Assembly (NCBI GenBank): GCA_965151315.1
Contig: CBCTZG010000001.1
Coordinates: 34,439 to 98,438, forward strand
Source: Avimonoglobus sp965151315
Lineage (GTDB): Bacteria; Bacillota; Clostridia; UBA1381
DNA: 64,000 nucleotides
Reading direction: 5' to 3'
Shown one piece after another: positions 51,931-62,439 of this stretch. The notes below the pieces were generated by a model. It worked only from the letters and a program-made list of their open reading frames with translations, was not told the origin of the DNA and made no database searches. Made by a program: the position numbers and the translations under genes. Every line of letters starts with the position of its first letter. The stretch's first letter is position 1.

Positions 51931-53262
51931 TTGGAAAAAAACAGAAAGATTTTAATCCTGACAGCCATATCGTTTATTTTTGCTGTGATTTTTGCTACTA
52001 TTAATATATACATAATCAATTTAAACCAGAATGAAAAAATCGTATATGAAGAAAAAACAGAAATCAGAATATTAAATAACTGGGGAATTTATGATAAAAG
52101 AAACGAGATATTAAACAATTATTTTCGTGATTATATGGATTCCCATCCTAATTTGAATATAGTAAATGAATCTATGAGCGGGGATGAGTTTTATGTAAAG
52201 TTATATTCTGATTTTGCATCAGGCTATGCCCCCGACATATTAGCGCTTGCCCCGAATACAACTGTAAAGGATTTGTTTGTTAAAGGCAAGCTTGCTGATC
52301 TAACTGATGAATTTAAATCGGATACAGTATGGCAAGATACAATAGATAGAAGTATGCTTAAAGATGTAACTTATAATAATCGTATTTTCGGAATCCCTAC
52401 GGATATGGAATTTTATTGCTTGTATGTCAATAAAAATATTTTTTTGCAATATGGAATTAAAATTCCTGAAAATTACCAGGAACTCAAAAATTCAGTAATA
52501 CAATTAAAAAACAACGGAGTAATTCCTATATCATTTTCCCTTAAGGATTCAGAGCTTTTGCTGTATCAAATGTTTGTAGCAATTCTTGGGGGAAACGCGG
52601 AACTTGAAAAACCTGTAAAGAACGGGAAAATTTCTGATTGCTATATAAAAGCTTTTGACTATGTTCGTGAGCTAAATGCATTGGGGGCCTTTCCTGAAAA
52701 TTACAGCCAGCTCGATTATAAAACCGAGCTTGAAATGTTTCTTGGCGGGGAAACGGCTATGATGGTGGGCGGAAGCGATATTGCGGGTATGATTGCCAGC
52801 AGTAGAGAAGACTATGTCAAGGGCTTAACAGTCACAGCTTTTCCGAGAATCAGCGGGAAGACAGAATTTATTACCACGCCGCTTGGAGCAGGTGATGGTA
52901 CATATTATATCAGTAAGGAGGCGTTCGAGAATAAACACGGAGAAATTATTGATTTGGTAAAGGATATAACTTCACCTGAGCTATCAATGAAATTTCTCAA
53001 TTATTCAAAAAATATGATAAATGTAACAATATTACAGCCGCCGATCGCAGAGGTCGGAATATCCTTGGAAAGGGCGCTGTTGCTCCAGAAGATAAACGAA
53101 ACTGTGGAAATTCCTTCGGAGGTAGTAAGCCATATGTCATGGACAAAAGTTATATGTAATAACTTTGACAAGGTTATCAGCAATGAAAAAAGTGCTGAGG
53201 AAGTATGGGAAGAGGCGCTTATGTTTGACAGCCGGAATATTTTGAAAGGAATTGACAAATGA
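51931..53262 (+). CDS. Membrane-tethered solute-binding protein, likely sensory partner of the kinase
   Basis: 443 residues, TTG start after GAGGGGG. One N-terminal membrane helix (about 8-32, ILILTAISFIFAVIFATINIYI) without lipobox Cys or clear cleavage site, then a family-1 binding fold: FASGYAPDILALAPNT, NRIFGIPTDMEFYCLYVNKNIF, FLGGETAMMVGGSDIAGM. It differs from the DUF3502 lipoprotein at 36623. It overlaps the histidine kinase gene by 4 bp, and the response regulator follows, so it probably presents a sugar to the kinase as in three-component sugar sensors. A role in transport is possible but no permease is adjacent. Confidence 0.8.
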   Translation: MEKNRKILILTAISFIFAVIFATINIYIINLNQNEKIVYEEKTEIRILNNWGIYDKRNEILNNYFRDYMDSHPNLNIVNESMSGDEFYVKLYSDFASGYAPDILALAPNTTVKDLFVKGKLADLTDEFKSDTVWQDTIDRSMLKDVTYNNRIFGIPTDMEFYCLYVNKNIFLQYGIKIPENYQELKNSVIQLKNNGVIPISFSLKDSELLLYQMFVAILGGNAELEKPVKNGKISDCYIKAFDYVRELNALGAFPENYSQLDYKTELEMFLGGETAMMVGGSDIAGMIASSREDYVKGLTVTAFPRISGKTEFITTPLGAGDGTYYISKEAFENKHGEIIDLVKDITSPELSMKFLNYSKNMINVTILQPPIAEVGISLERALLLQKINETVEIPSEVVSHMSWTKVICNNFDKVISNEKSAEEVWEEALMFDSRNILKGIDK

Positions 53263-54977
53263 CAGGTAAAAGAGGCTCTATCCGCAAGTTTATGATGCGG
53301 GTTGCAATTTTACAAATAATTGTGCCGTTTTTGTTGAACGGAGTGTTAGCATGCGTTTTCTCTGCAACCATTGTTAAAAATCAGGCAATAAGATATGCGG
53401 ATAGCTCTATTGCATCAATAAGGAATATAATTAAAAATCATTCTGAGAATATATTTAGAGCATCTCAGGCCATTATTTATGACAGAGATGTATTTGACCG
53501 GATGACGGGTGATAATTATGATGAGAACGGTCTAATGTTTCAGGATCAGATACAAAATGTTATACGCAGAATTATTTTATCACATTCTGAAATTGATGCA
53601 GTTCACTTGCAGATAGCAGATGAGGCCTTTCGTGCGGAAAAGAACAGAAATCTTATTTGTAATCACGGTTCTGTCCAATACGACGAGATTGAACGCAGGG
53701 CACGGGAAAAAAACGGACAGATGTTATGTTATATAGATACAACGGGCAATGAGGTCAAGCAGATATTTATGGCCAGAATAATTTATAATCCATATACGTA
53801 TGCAGAAGCCGGTATGATGATTTTCCAGATCAATAAGAATATATTTGCCAATACAGACCGGAACGTATCCGGAATGAATGAATTTTCAGCCATTACGAAT
53901 ATAGATGGAAAGATGTACGTGATAAGCGGAAAGCCTTGTGAAATCGATATAAGCAGAAGCAGTGGAAGAACACAAAAAAATGGCAAACTTATCTTGTATG
54001 AGAAAATAGAGGATATGGGGTTTTTTATTTGCTCCAGCATAAATATGAAGTGGCTCTTTAAGGACATAAAGTTCCTAGTACTGTTTATTATTTTAATGTG
54101 CATGGCCTCGGCGCTGACCGTGCTGTATTCATTATCATATATTCAAAGCAGTATCACGATACCAATAAATAAGCTAATCAACAAAATGAACTGCTGGACA
54201 GAAACGGAGGAAGTGAATGTCGACTACACAGGAAACATAGTAGATATTGATATTCTATATAGCAGATTTGCGGCTATGACATCAAAAATAAAAAATCTCA
54301 TAAACCAGAACTACCGAAATAAGATTTTACAAAAGGATATAGAGGTAAAAATGTTACAGGCGCAAATTAATCCGCATTTTTTGTTCAATACCCTTGAATC
54401 TATAAACTGTGTGGCAGAATTAAATGATGTACAGGAAATCAGTGATATGGTAACAGCATTATCAGATATATTGAATCAGAATATCGGAAGGACAAATGAG
54501 CTTATTCCGGTATCTGAGGAAATAAGGCATATTGACAGCTATATTTATATACTAAAAATGAGGTTTGAGGATAAGATCAATTTTGAGAAGGATATTTCGC
54601 CCGACACAGAGAATATTCTAATACCTTCGTTTGTAATACAGCCTATTGTTGAAAACTCTATTTATCACGGGATAATGCCCGGAGACGGCGAAAGGACAAT
54701 TAGGATAACCACAAGAATAGAAAATAATGATTTGATGATATGCATATATGATTCGGGCATTGGAATGGATAAAGGCCAGGTCAAAAGGCTGAATGACAGA
54801 TTCGGATTAAATAATGACGAGTATTTTGAAAGAACACCGCATAAGAATATAGGCGTTGAGAATGTTAACAGAAGAATACGGCTTATTTATGGCGAGGAAT
54901 ATGGTCTTCATATTGATAGTGAAAAAAATAAATATACACAGGTAACAATAAGGCTGCGTATAGAGGGGGTGTTATAA
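53259..54977 (+). CDS. YesM-type sensor histidine kinase
   Basis: 572 residues. TM1 about 12-36, extracellular sensor about 37-265, TM2 about 268-290, HAMP about 290-345. The His_kinase domain has the phosphoacceptor His in QINPHFLFNTLESINCV (about 375), and the HATPase has IPSFVIQPIVENSIYHGI and YDSGIGMD...GIGVENVNRRIRLIYG. YesM kinases with YesN regulators control polysaccharide loci in Firmicutes. The preceding tethered binding protein overlaps its start and the response regulator overlaps its stop by one base. Confidence 0.94.
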   Translation: MTGKRGSIRKFMMRVAILQIIVPFLLNGVLACVFSATIVKNQAIRYADSSIASIRNIIKNHSENIFRASQAIIYDRDVFDRMTGDNYDENGLMFQDQIQNVIRRIILSHSEIDAVHLQIADEAFRAEKNRNLICNHGSVQYDEIERRAREKNGQMLCYIDTTGNEVKQIFMARIIYNPYTYAEAGMMIFQINKNIFANTDRNVSGMNEFSAITNIDGKMYVISGKPCEIDISRSSGRTQKNGKLILYEKIEDMGFFICSSINMKWLFKDIKFLVLFIILMCMASALTVLYSLSYIQSSITIPINKLINKMNCWTETEEVNVDYTGNIVDIDILYSRFAAMTSKIKNLINQNYRNKILQKDIEVKMLQAQINPHFLFNTLESINCVAELNDVQEISDMVTALSDILNQNIGRTNELIPVSEEIRHIDSYIYILKMRFEDKINFEKDISPDTENILIPSFVIQPIVENSIYHGIMPGDGERTIRITTRIENNDLMICIYDSGIGMDKGQVKRLNDRFGLNNDEYFERTPHKNIGVENVNRRIRLIYGEEYGLHIDSEKNKYTQVTIRLRIEGVL

Positions 54978-56566
54978 TGTACAAAATTCTCATAGTGGAT
55001 GACGAGGCTATAATACGCCGTATGCTTAGGAAGGTAATAACAGAGAACATCTCTGAGTTAGAGATATGTGCAGAAGCTGCAAACGGTGTTGAGGGAGCAG
55101 AGCTTGCCAAGAAACATGAACCTGACGTCATTATTTCGGATATATGTATGAATGAGCTTACAGGCCTTGATATGATTTCAAAAATAAAGGGCATTGTACC
55201 CGACTGTAAAATCATAATCCTTACAGGATACCGCGACTTTGAATATGCCCGGCGAGCATTGGAACTGGACGTCATGAAATTTCTTTTAAAACCCACAAAA
55301 AAGAATGAGCTTTTGGCTGCAATTAATGAAGCCGTAGAACAACTTGATCAAGACCGCAAAAAAAGGGCGCAGCTGGACAAATATAAAGATTCTGTAGAGA
55401 AACAAATTTTTTATATAGGGCAAAAGATAATAAGCGATTTATGTCTTGGTGTGGGAATACAGTATACAGATAACCAGCCGCAATCTATGCTTGAAATGTG
55501 TCATATAGATATAAAGAAGTTTTATATGATCTTATTTAATATTAAAAGTACGATTACTAAAAAAGAGAACTATCTGATTCAGTATGGAGTCAAGGAGATG
55601 GTGGATAAATATTTGGGTGAGGGGAGTTATTTTCTTTCAATTGACAGAGAAAATTCAGTGGCGATTACAAAAAATGAAGATGGAGCGCTTAAGCCGGATA
55701 AGCTTTTGGAACAGCTGCAGGAATTGACTTTGCGGTTCAAAGAAATGTATGATATTGAGCTTAATATCGGAATTAGCACACATGGATGTGGCATAGATGA
55801 TTTGCAGGTAAAATATCAGGAATGCAAAAAGGCGATTTCGTGTGTAAAACAACTGCAAATAGGAAATATAATTTTTTGGGGTGATATGGAAGTAGAACAG
55901 ATAAGCGGTATTTCTGGGAAATTGGCGGTAATGAAACGTTGTTTGATTGAGTCTATTGTAGAAGGTGACATGGAAAAAGTAAAAAATATTACGGAAATGA
56001 TAATTGCAGAAATCCAACAGGATGAATCTATAAATTTATTAAAGCTTAAAAGTTTTTATTTTCAGATCGCTGTGGATATAGAGGAAATCAACGCAGGAAC
56101 AAGTAGAGGTGATAAAAAAGGTAAACATAGACTGGCAGAACTTGAAAATAATATAGATAGGTGTGGAAAAAAAGAAGATCTTGCTTTGATTTTACGGCTG
56201 ATGGTCGAGGGTACGGTCAATAAACTCAACAGAATCAATAAAGAGATTCTCAGCCAGAAGGTTCACATGGTTATTGACTATATTAATGAACATTATTCTG
56301 AGGATATAACACTGGACGATATTGCACATAATGTTTATATCAGTGTGTTTTATTTAAGCCGTATATTCAAAAAGGAAATGAACATAAATGTTGTTGACTA
56401 TATTAATCAGTTCCGGATAAAAAAAGCAACAGAGCTTATGATGAACAAGGAATATAAAATATATGAGATTGCAGAAATGGTGGGAATCAACAGCCCGCAT
56501 TATTTTTCGAAGCTGTTTAAAAAATATGTGGGGCAGACGCCAACTGAATATATGAATATTAAATAA
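54977..56566 (+). CDS. YesN-type response regulator with AraC DNA-binding domain
   Basis: 529 residues. Receiver domain (1-120) with phospho-Asp in VIISDICMNELTGLDM (about 55), TGYRDFEYARRAL and the Lys-Pro switch KFLLKPTKK. A central helical/GGDEF-like linker region (about 150-400). The C-terminal AraC domain (about 425-529) has two HTH units: ITLDDIAHNVYISVFYLSRIFKKE and YKIYEIAEMVGINSPHYFSKLFKKYVGQTPTEY. It probably activates the glycan genes on either side. It is followed 26 bp downstream by the GH94 gene. Confidence 0.94.
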   Translation: MYKILIVDDEAIIRRMLRKVITENISELEICAEAANGVEGAELAKKHEPDVIISDICMNELTGLDMISKIKGIVPDCKIIILTGYRDFEYARRALELDVMKFLLKPTKKNELLAAINEAVEQLDQDRKKRAQLDKYKDSVEKQIFYIGQKIISDLCLGVGIQYTDNQPQSMLEMCHIDIKKFYMILFNIKSTITKKENYLIQYGVKEMVDKYLGEGSYFLSIDRENSVAITKNEDGALKPDKLLEQLQELTLRFKEMYDIELNIGISTHGCGIDDLQVKYQECKKAISCVKQLQIGNIIFWGDMEVEQISGISGKLAVMKRCLIESIVEGDMEKVKNITEMIIAEIQQDESINLLKLKSFYFQIAVDIEEINAGTSRGDKKGKHRLAELENNIDRCGKKEDLALILRLMVEGTVNKLNRINKEILSQKVHMVIDYINEHYSEDITLDDIAHNVYISVFYLSRIFKKEMNINVVDYINQFRIKKATELMMNKEYKIYEIAEMVGINSPHYFSKLFKKYVGQTPTEYMNIK

Positions 56567-56592
56567 GGTGTAATTTTGAAAGAGGGAATATG

Positions 56593-59007
56593 ATGAAATA
56601 TGGATTTTTTGACGATAACAGCAGGGAATATGTAATCAACACACCGAGGACTCCACTACCCTGGATAAACTATCTCGGAACTAACGGCTTTTTTTCGCTT
56701 ATTTCAAACACAGCAGGTGGATATTGCTTCTATAAAGATGCAAAACATCGTAGAATTTTAAGATACAGGTATAATAATGTCCCTGCTGATAATGGCGGAA
56801 GATATTTCTACATAAACGATAGCGAAGATGTATGGACACCGTCGTATATGCCGGTGAAAAAAGAACTTGATTTTTATGAGTGCCGCCATGGAATGGGGTA
56901 TACGAAAATAACAGGAGAAAGAAACGGAATAAAGGCAGAACAAACCTTTTTTGTTCCCGTAGACGATAACTGTGAAATCCATAGGATAAAATTAAAAAAT
57001 ACATCGGTAGCCACAAAGGATTTCAGGTTATTTTCATTTGTGGAGTTTTGTCTGTGGAATGCGCAGGACGATATGCTTAACTACCAGCGAAACTTAAATA
57101 CTGCTGAGGTTGAAGTTGAGGGTGCGGCGCTATATCATAAAACAGAATACAGGGAGAGAAGAAATCACTATGCCTTCTATACGGTGAATGCTGATATTGA
57201 CGGATTTGAAACCGATCGTGATTCATTTTTGGGCGCATTTAACGGATTTGACAGCCCGGACGCAGTGACAGCGGGAAAAACCAAAAATTCCGTTGCCTCA
57301 GGCTGGTATCCGATAGCTTCGCATATGATAAACGTTACACTTAAATCGGAGGAGGAAAAAGAATTTATCTTTGTATTAGGCTATATCGAAAATGATCGGG
57401 ATAAGAAGTTTACAAGCCTGAATGTAATAAATAAAGATAAGGCTCATGAATTGATTGAACGGTATAATACTACTGAAAAATGCGATAAGGCATTTGCAAT
57501 GCTGAAGGAATACTGGGACAAGCTTTTGAGCGTATACACCGTGCGGTCGGATGATGGAAAGCTTGACCGGATGGTTAATATTTGGAATCCATACCAATGC
57601 ATGGTAACATTTAATATGTCAAGAAGCGCGTCATATTATGAAAGCGGTATTGGAAGGGGGATGGGTTTTCGAGACTCAAATCAGGATTTACTCGGCTTTG
57701 TGCATCAGATCCCTGAAAGGGCAAGAGAAAGAATAATAGATATAGCATCAACCCAGTTTGCGGATGGAAGTGCGTATCATCAATATCAGCCGCTTACAAA
57801 GCGAGGCAACAATGAAATAGGCAGCGGCTTTAATGACGATCCGTTGTGGCTGATATTAGGTACAATCGCGTACATAAAGGAAACGGGCGACTTCGGGATA
57901 CTTGAGGAACAGGTCCCGTTCGATAATAATGAGAATAATACTGACACACTTTTAGGGCATCTTGACCGCTCATTTGCACATGTCATAAACAATCTCGGGC
58001 CGCATAGTCTGCCGCTGATAGGCAGAGCGGATTGGAACGACTGTCTTAACTTAAATTGCTTCTCGACAGAACCCGACGAATCGTTTCAGACATACGGTAC
58101 AGCGGAGGGCAAGGTTGCAGAATCAGTTATGATTGCAGGAATGTTTGTATTTATAGGCAAGCAATTTGCTGAGCTTTATAAAACGCTTGGAAATGAGGAG
58201 AAAGCAAATAATATTTTAGAAGACGTTAATAAAATGACTGAATCCATAAATAAATACGGATGGGACGGAGAATGGTTTTTAAGAGCGTATGACGCATTCG
58301 GAAACAAGATCGGCTCTAAGGTGTGTGAAGAAGGGAAAATATTCATTGAATCAAACGGCTTCTGTGTAATGGCGGGTATAGGTGAGAACGACGGCAGAGC
58401 AGAAAAGGCATTGGATAGCGTAAAAAAATATCTTGAATGCGAATACGGAATCGTGCTTAATTATCCGCCGTATAAAGAATACCATACTGAGCTTGGCGAG
58501 ATATCGTCATATCCGCCGGGATACAAGGAAAATGCAGGAATATTTTGTCATAACAATCCATGGATAATGATAGCGGAAACTGTTTTAGGCCGTGGAGACA
58601 GAGCAATGGAACTTTACAGGAAGATTGCGCCTTCGTATCTGGAGGATATATCTGAAATCCACCGTACTGAGCCCTATGTATATTCACAAATGATTGCGGG
58701 AAGAGATGCAGTAAATGCTGGTGAAGCTAAGAATTCATGGCTCACCGGAACGGCGGCATGGAATTACTACACGGTATCCCAGTATATTTTAGGGATTCGT
58801 CCCGAATTTAACGGATTGAGAATAGAACCGTGCATTAGTAAGGATATAAAAAACTGTACAGTTACACGTAAGTTTAGAGGCACAGTATATATTATAACAA
58901 TAAATAATAATACAGGTATAGATGAAATTGTTGTTGACTGCGGCAGTGTTGACGGAAAAATTGTTCGTGCGGATAAACCCGTATGTCATGTGACGGTAAA
59001 TATTTGA
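56593..59007 (+). CDS. GH94 phosphorylase, cellobiose-phosphorylase-like
   Basis: 804 residues, close to the usual ~810, with no signal peptide, so cytoplasmic. It phosphorolyses a beta-linked disaccharide to sugar 1-phosphate plus sugar. Start KYGFFDDNSREYVINTPRTPLPWINYLG, substrate-site GMGFRDSNQDLLGF (about 360), GSGFNDDPLWL, and the catalytic Asp in GRADWNDCLNLN (about 480) agree with cellobiose phosphorylases. An N-terminal beta-sandwich is followed by an (alpha/alpha)6 barrel. The second of two ATGs (56593) fits the ribosome site better. Cellobiose is the likely but unproven substrate. The gene lies in the intracellular part of the island with GH36 and GH88. Confidence 0.92.
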   Translation: MKYGFFDDNSREYVINTPRTPLPWINYLGTNGFFSLISNTAGGYCFYKDAKHRRILRYRYNNVPADNGGRYFYINDSEDVWTPSYMPVKKELDFYECRHGMGYTKITGERNGIKAEQTFFVPVDDNCEIHRIKLKNTSVATKDFRLFSFVEFCLWNAQDDMLNYQRNLNTAEVEVEGAALYHKTEYRERRNHYAFYTVNADIDGFETDRDSFLGAFNGFDSPDAVTAGKTKNSVASGWYPIASHMINVTLKSEEEKEFIFVLGYIENDRDKKFTSLNVINKDKAHELIERYNTTEKCDKAFAMLKEYWDKLLSVYTVRSDDGKLDRMVNIWNPYQCMVTFNMSRSASYYESGIGRGMGFRDSNQDLLGFVHQIPERARERIIDIASTQFADGSAYHQYQPLTKRGNNEIGSGFNDDPLWLILGTIAYIKETGDFGILEEQVPFDNNENNTDTLLGHLDRSFAHVINNLGPHSLPLIGRADWNDCLNLNCFSTEPDESFQTYGTAEGKVAESVMIAGMFVFIGKQFAELYKTLGNEEKANNILEDVNKMTESINKYGWDGEWFLRAYDAFGNKIGSKVCEEGKIFIESNGFCVMAGIGENDGRAEKALDSVKKYLECEYGIVLNYPPYKEYHTELGEISSYPPGYKENAGIFCHNNPWIMIAETVLGRGDRAMELYRKIAPSYLEDISEIHRTEPYVYSQMIAGRDAVNAGEAKNSWLTGTAAWNYYTVSQYILGIRPEFNGLRIEPCISKDIKNCTVTRKFRGTVYIITINNNTGIDEIVVDCGSVDGKIVRADKPVCHVTVNI

Positions 59008-59046
59008 GCTGCCGCTAAACAACGGATTTAGCCGGGGAGTTAAATT

Positions 59047-61182
59047 ATGAAAAAGATAAGTGGAAAAATAAAGAACTATACTTTTTATGAGTACAAATTT
59101 GAAAAAACAACGGTACGCTATATTATAATAGACGATACTAAAAGTACATTTATGCTATTAATACCAAACGGCATGGAAAACCGGATCAGGGATGACTACT
59201 ATACAAAAAAGATAGACGACGAAGGGTTCCCGAATAACCTTGACTGGTATCCGGGTTCGATCGTCCATCTGCATTTGTCACATCACTGCACACCAATGTA
59301 TGAAAACAGTTTAAAACTCAGCCAAAGTACAAAACAGCTTAAATTTGCAGCACAAACAATACAAACTACAGAGAATTGTGAAGTCATCACAACAATATTG
59401 AGCGCTGACGAAGGGTATGAAGTCAGACATATTCTTACGCATTATAAGGGGGAAAATGGATTTGAGATTAAATCTGTTTTTGCGAATATATCGGAGAGGG
59501 ATTTTGTGCTTGAAATGATTAGCTCCGTATCTCTTGACGGACTTTGCCCTATGTGTGAGGATGACGGTTCAAACAGCCTGAGATACCATTATTTTAAAAG
59601 TGGTTGGTCCGCTGAAGGGAAGCATGTATGCCGGTCTTTGCCGGATATGAACATGGAAAAGTCTTGGGGCGGTTCGTTTGAATGTGAAAAAATTGGTTCA
59701 ATCGGCTCTAAAATGGTTGGAAGATATTTTCCTTATGCTGCGCTTGAAGATGAAGAAAACGGATGTACATGGGGAATTAAACTGAAGCATAACGCGACAT
59801 GGCAAATAGAGCTTTCGCGATACGGAAACCCGCTGTCGCTTTCAGCTGGACTAGGAGATTTTAAGCTTGACGCATGGCAAAAGAAAGTTTTTCCAGGAGA
59901 GGAATTTGAAACGCCTGTTGCATATGCAGCTGTAGCAAAGGGAGGTATTGATGAAGTTTCAAACGACTTGCTTGAAATGAATAACCGTGATATTGAAGCC
60001 TATGGCGAAGAAGGGATGCCAATTATATTTAATGATTGGGTGACACACTGGGGAAACAGCTCGGAAGAAAAGCTCCTTGCCATTGCAGAGAAACTTCAAA
60101 GCACAAAGGTTCAGTATTTCGTTGCAGATGCAGGATGGCAAAATCGCGAATTGGGTGATTGGAGTGTTGATGCGGCCAAATTCCCGAATGGATTAAAGGC
60201 TTATGCAGACAAGATACGGTTACTCGGAATGGTTCCCGGAATATGGATGGAGTTTGAAACAGTCCGGGACGGTTCGCAATGTTTTGATGATCAATACGAC
60301 GGGTTCTTTCTAAAGAAGGGCGGTGTAACCATAAAAAATGCCGCAAGCAATGTGCAGGCCACAAAATTTTATGATTTTAGAAAACCAGAGGTTATAAACC
60401 GTCTTTCAGAACTTGTTATAGATTTTTTAAAAGAAAACAATATTGGATATTTAAAAGTTGATTACAATGCAAATATTGGTATTGGCTGTGATGGCTCGGA
60501 CAGCCTTGCGGAGGGGCTGAATGAGCATATGAAAGGGGTCTGCGAGTTTTTTAAACTGATAAAGCGTGAAATACCTGATATAATTATAGAAAACTGTGCG
60601 TCGGGCGGAGCAAGGCTTGAGCCTAAAATGATGAGTGTTTCCGCTATGAGTTCGTTTTCGGATGCCCATGAATGTATGGAGCTTCCAGTAATCGGCGCGA
60701 ACCTGCATTACCTTATTTCTCCGCGCCAGTCTCAGATTTGGTGTGTGCTGAAGGATAGTTTTAGTAAAAACCATCTCACCTATGTGATTGCTTCGGGGTT
60801 TTTAGGCAGAATTTGTTGGTCGGGACATATAGATAAGCTTAAAGATTGGCAGTATGATATGCTTATCTGTGCCGAGAACTTCTATCAAAAGGTTTCGCAT
60901 ATTATTCAATATGGCAGAAGCTGTATACATAGGACTTCTGATATTAATTACCGCAATCTTAAGGGAAGTCAAGCGGTTGTAAGATATTCCAAAAAACGTG
61001 ACGAAATTTTGGTGGTATGTCATTTTTTTGACGCTTCGGATGCTGTTGAGATACAGTTAGAGGATAACTACATCGTATGCGATTCATTGTATGATAGCGC
61101 ATATCGCATTCAAAACCGGGTATTATCTGTAAAGGGTGAAGACAGAAGTGCGGTTGTATTACATTTAAAAAAAGATAAATAA
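59047..61182 (+). CDS. GH36 family alpha-galactosidase
   Basis: 711 residues, no signal peptide. N-terminal beta-supersandwich (about 1-320) and TIM barrel (about 330-630). The nucleophile Asp is in YLKVDYNANIG (about 472), the acid/base Asp in SSFSDAHECMELP (about 538); PIIFNDWVTHWGNS, FVADAGWQNRELGDW and ENCASGGARLEP complete the GH36 signature. It removes alpha-galactosyl side groups from imported oligosaccharides; related specificities in GH36 (for example alpha-N-acetylgalactosaminidase) cannot be excluded. Ribosome site GGGGAG. It lies 39 bp after the GH94 gene and before the GH88 gene. Confidence 0.9.
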   Translation: MKKISGKIKNYTFYEYKFEKTTVRYIIIDDTKSTFMLLIPNGMENRIRDDYYTKKIDDEGFPNNLDWYPGSIVHLHLSHHCTPMYENSLKLSQSTKQLKFAAQTIQTTENCEVITTILSADEGYEVRHILTHYKGENGFEIKSVFANISERDFVLEMISSVSLDGLCPMCEDDGSNSLRYHYFKSGWSAEGKHVCRSLPDMNMEKSWGGSFECEKIGSIGSKMVGRYFPYAALEDEENGCTWGIKLKHNATWQIELSRYGNPLSLSAGLGDFKLDAWQKKVFPGEEFETPVAYAAVAKGGIDEVSNDLLEMNNRDIEAYGEEGMPIIFNDWVTHWGNSSEEKLLAIAEKLQSTKVQYFVADAGWQNRELGDWSVDAAKFPNGLKAYADKIRLLGMVPGIWMEFETVRDGSQCFDDQYDGFFLKKGGVTIKNAASNVQATKFYDFRKPEVINRLSELVIDFLKENNIGYLKVDYNANIGIGCDGSDSLAEGLNEHMKGVCEFFKLIKREIPDIIIENCASGGARLEPKMMSVSAMSSFSDAHECMELPVIGANLHYLISPRQSQIWCVLKDSFSKNHLTYVIASGFLGRICWSGHIDKLKDWQYDMLICAENFYQKVSHIIQYGRSCIHRTSDINYRNLKGSQAVVRYSKKRDEILVVCHFFDASDAVEIQLEDNYIVCDSLYDSAYRIQNRVLSVKGEDRSAVVLHLKKDK

Positions 61183-61213
61183 AAGGAATACAGGCTTTTA
61201 AACAGGAGGAGAA

Positions 61214-62346
61214 ATGAATTATATAAAATTTGGTAGAGATACTATGCAGCGTATATTAAATAAACTGGAAAAAACCGTTCCAGAGATCGGAGCGAGGTTT
61301 CCACATGCAACTCAATGCGGGGTTTTTGATGAAAAAAACCCTGACTGGTGGACAAGCGGTTTCTGGCCTGGGATTTTGTGGATGACATATCAGCAGACTA
61401 AGGATGAAAAATTTGCCGACATAGCAAGGGAAATTGAAAAAAAATGGATGAGGCTCTTGATAGATATGAGTTGCTGCATCACGATGTGGGTTTTATGTGG
61501 ATTCTCTCGTCGGGAGCAAATTATAAGCTCAGCGGAGATAAAAAATCCCGGTTGCGCCTTTTGAAGGTGTCAAACTATTTGGCAGGTAGATTTAATATAA
61601 AAGGTAATTTTATACGCGCCTGGAACAGGAATATAGGCGGGGCTATTATTGACTGCCTAATGAATTTGACATTACTGTATTGGGCAGCTAACGAAACGGA
61701 GGATCCCCGGTTTGCACATATTGCTGAGGCGCATATAAATACTGTGCTTAAATATTTTGTGCGTTCCGATGGTTCAGTTAATCATATCGTATTGTTTAAT
61801 CCTGAAACCGGTGAATTTATAGAATCGCTTGCAGGTCAGGGTTCAGCGGCCGATAGCGCGTGGTCACGCGGAGCGGCCTGGGCGATTTACGGGTTGGCGC
61901 TTGCATACAGATATTTCAAATCTGAAGAAATGCTTATGTGCTGCAAAAAAGTAGCAAATTTCTTTTTGGCAAATTTGCCGGAGGACTATGTGGCACATTG
62001 GGATTTTCGGGTAGAACGTACCGAAGAAACCCCCCGTGATACATCAGCAGCAGCCTGTGCAGCATGCGGCCTGCTGGAGCTTTCGAAGCATCTTCCGCGC
62101 GCAGAAAGCGATATGTATTCTGAAAAGGCGTATCTTATATTGAAGAGCCTGACGGAGAATTACGCAAATCTTGATGACGATGCACAACAGTCAATTCTAC
62201 GTTGCGGAACAGGAAACTTCCCGGCAAATGAAAATGTTAATGTGGGGCTTATATATGGAGACTATTTTTACATGGAAGGGATAAGCCGAATGGCGGGAAA
62301 CGATAAAATTTTTTGGTATACTGAATCAAAAAAAACGAGACCATAG
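61214..62346 (+). pseudogene. GH88 unsaturated glucuronyl hydrolase, frameshifted at an A8 run
   Basis: Two frames together make one protein of about 377 residues. The first (from 61214, after AGGAGG) reads MNYIKFGRDTMQRILNKLEK to NPDWWTSGFWPGILWMTYQQTKDEKFADIAREIEKK. The continuation is one frame back from ATG at 61444: MDEALDRYELLHHDVGFMW, GGAIIDCLMNLTLLYWA, AWSRGAAWAIYGLALAY, DTSAAACAACGLLEL, NVGLIYGDYFYMEGI. The catalytic Asp positions (HHDVGF, IIDCLMN) are intact. The switch falls in eight A (61437-61444), which also form an A AAA AAA slippery heptamer in the correct phase for -1 slippage. It is an indel, a read error or programmed frameshifting. It would hydrolyse unsaturated uronides made by lyases. 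Confidence 0.82.
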
Positions 62347-62439
62347 CCGAAAAAGCGGACAAGGTTTGACTGCCGGGGGAGATGGCGGCGTCAGCGTAAA
62401 TAGAGAATAATGGGCCGAGGCCAGAAAGCAGGTAATGAT

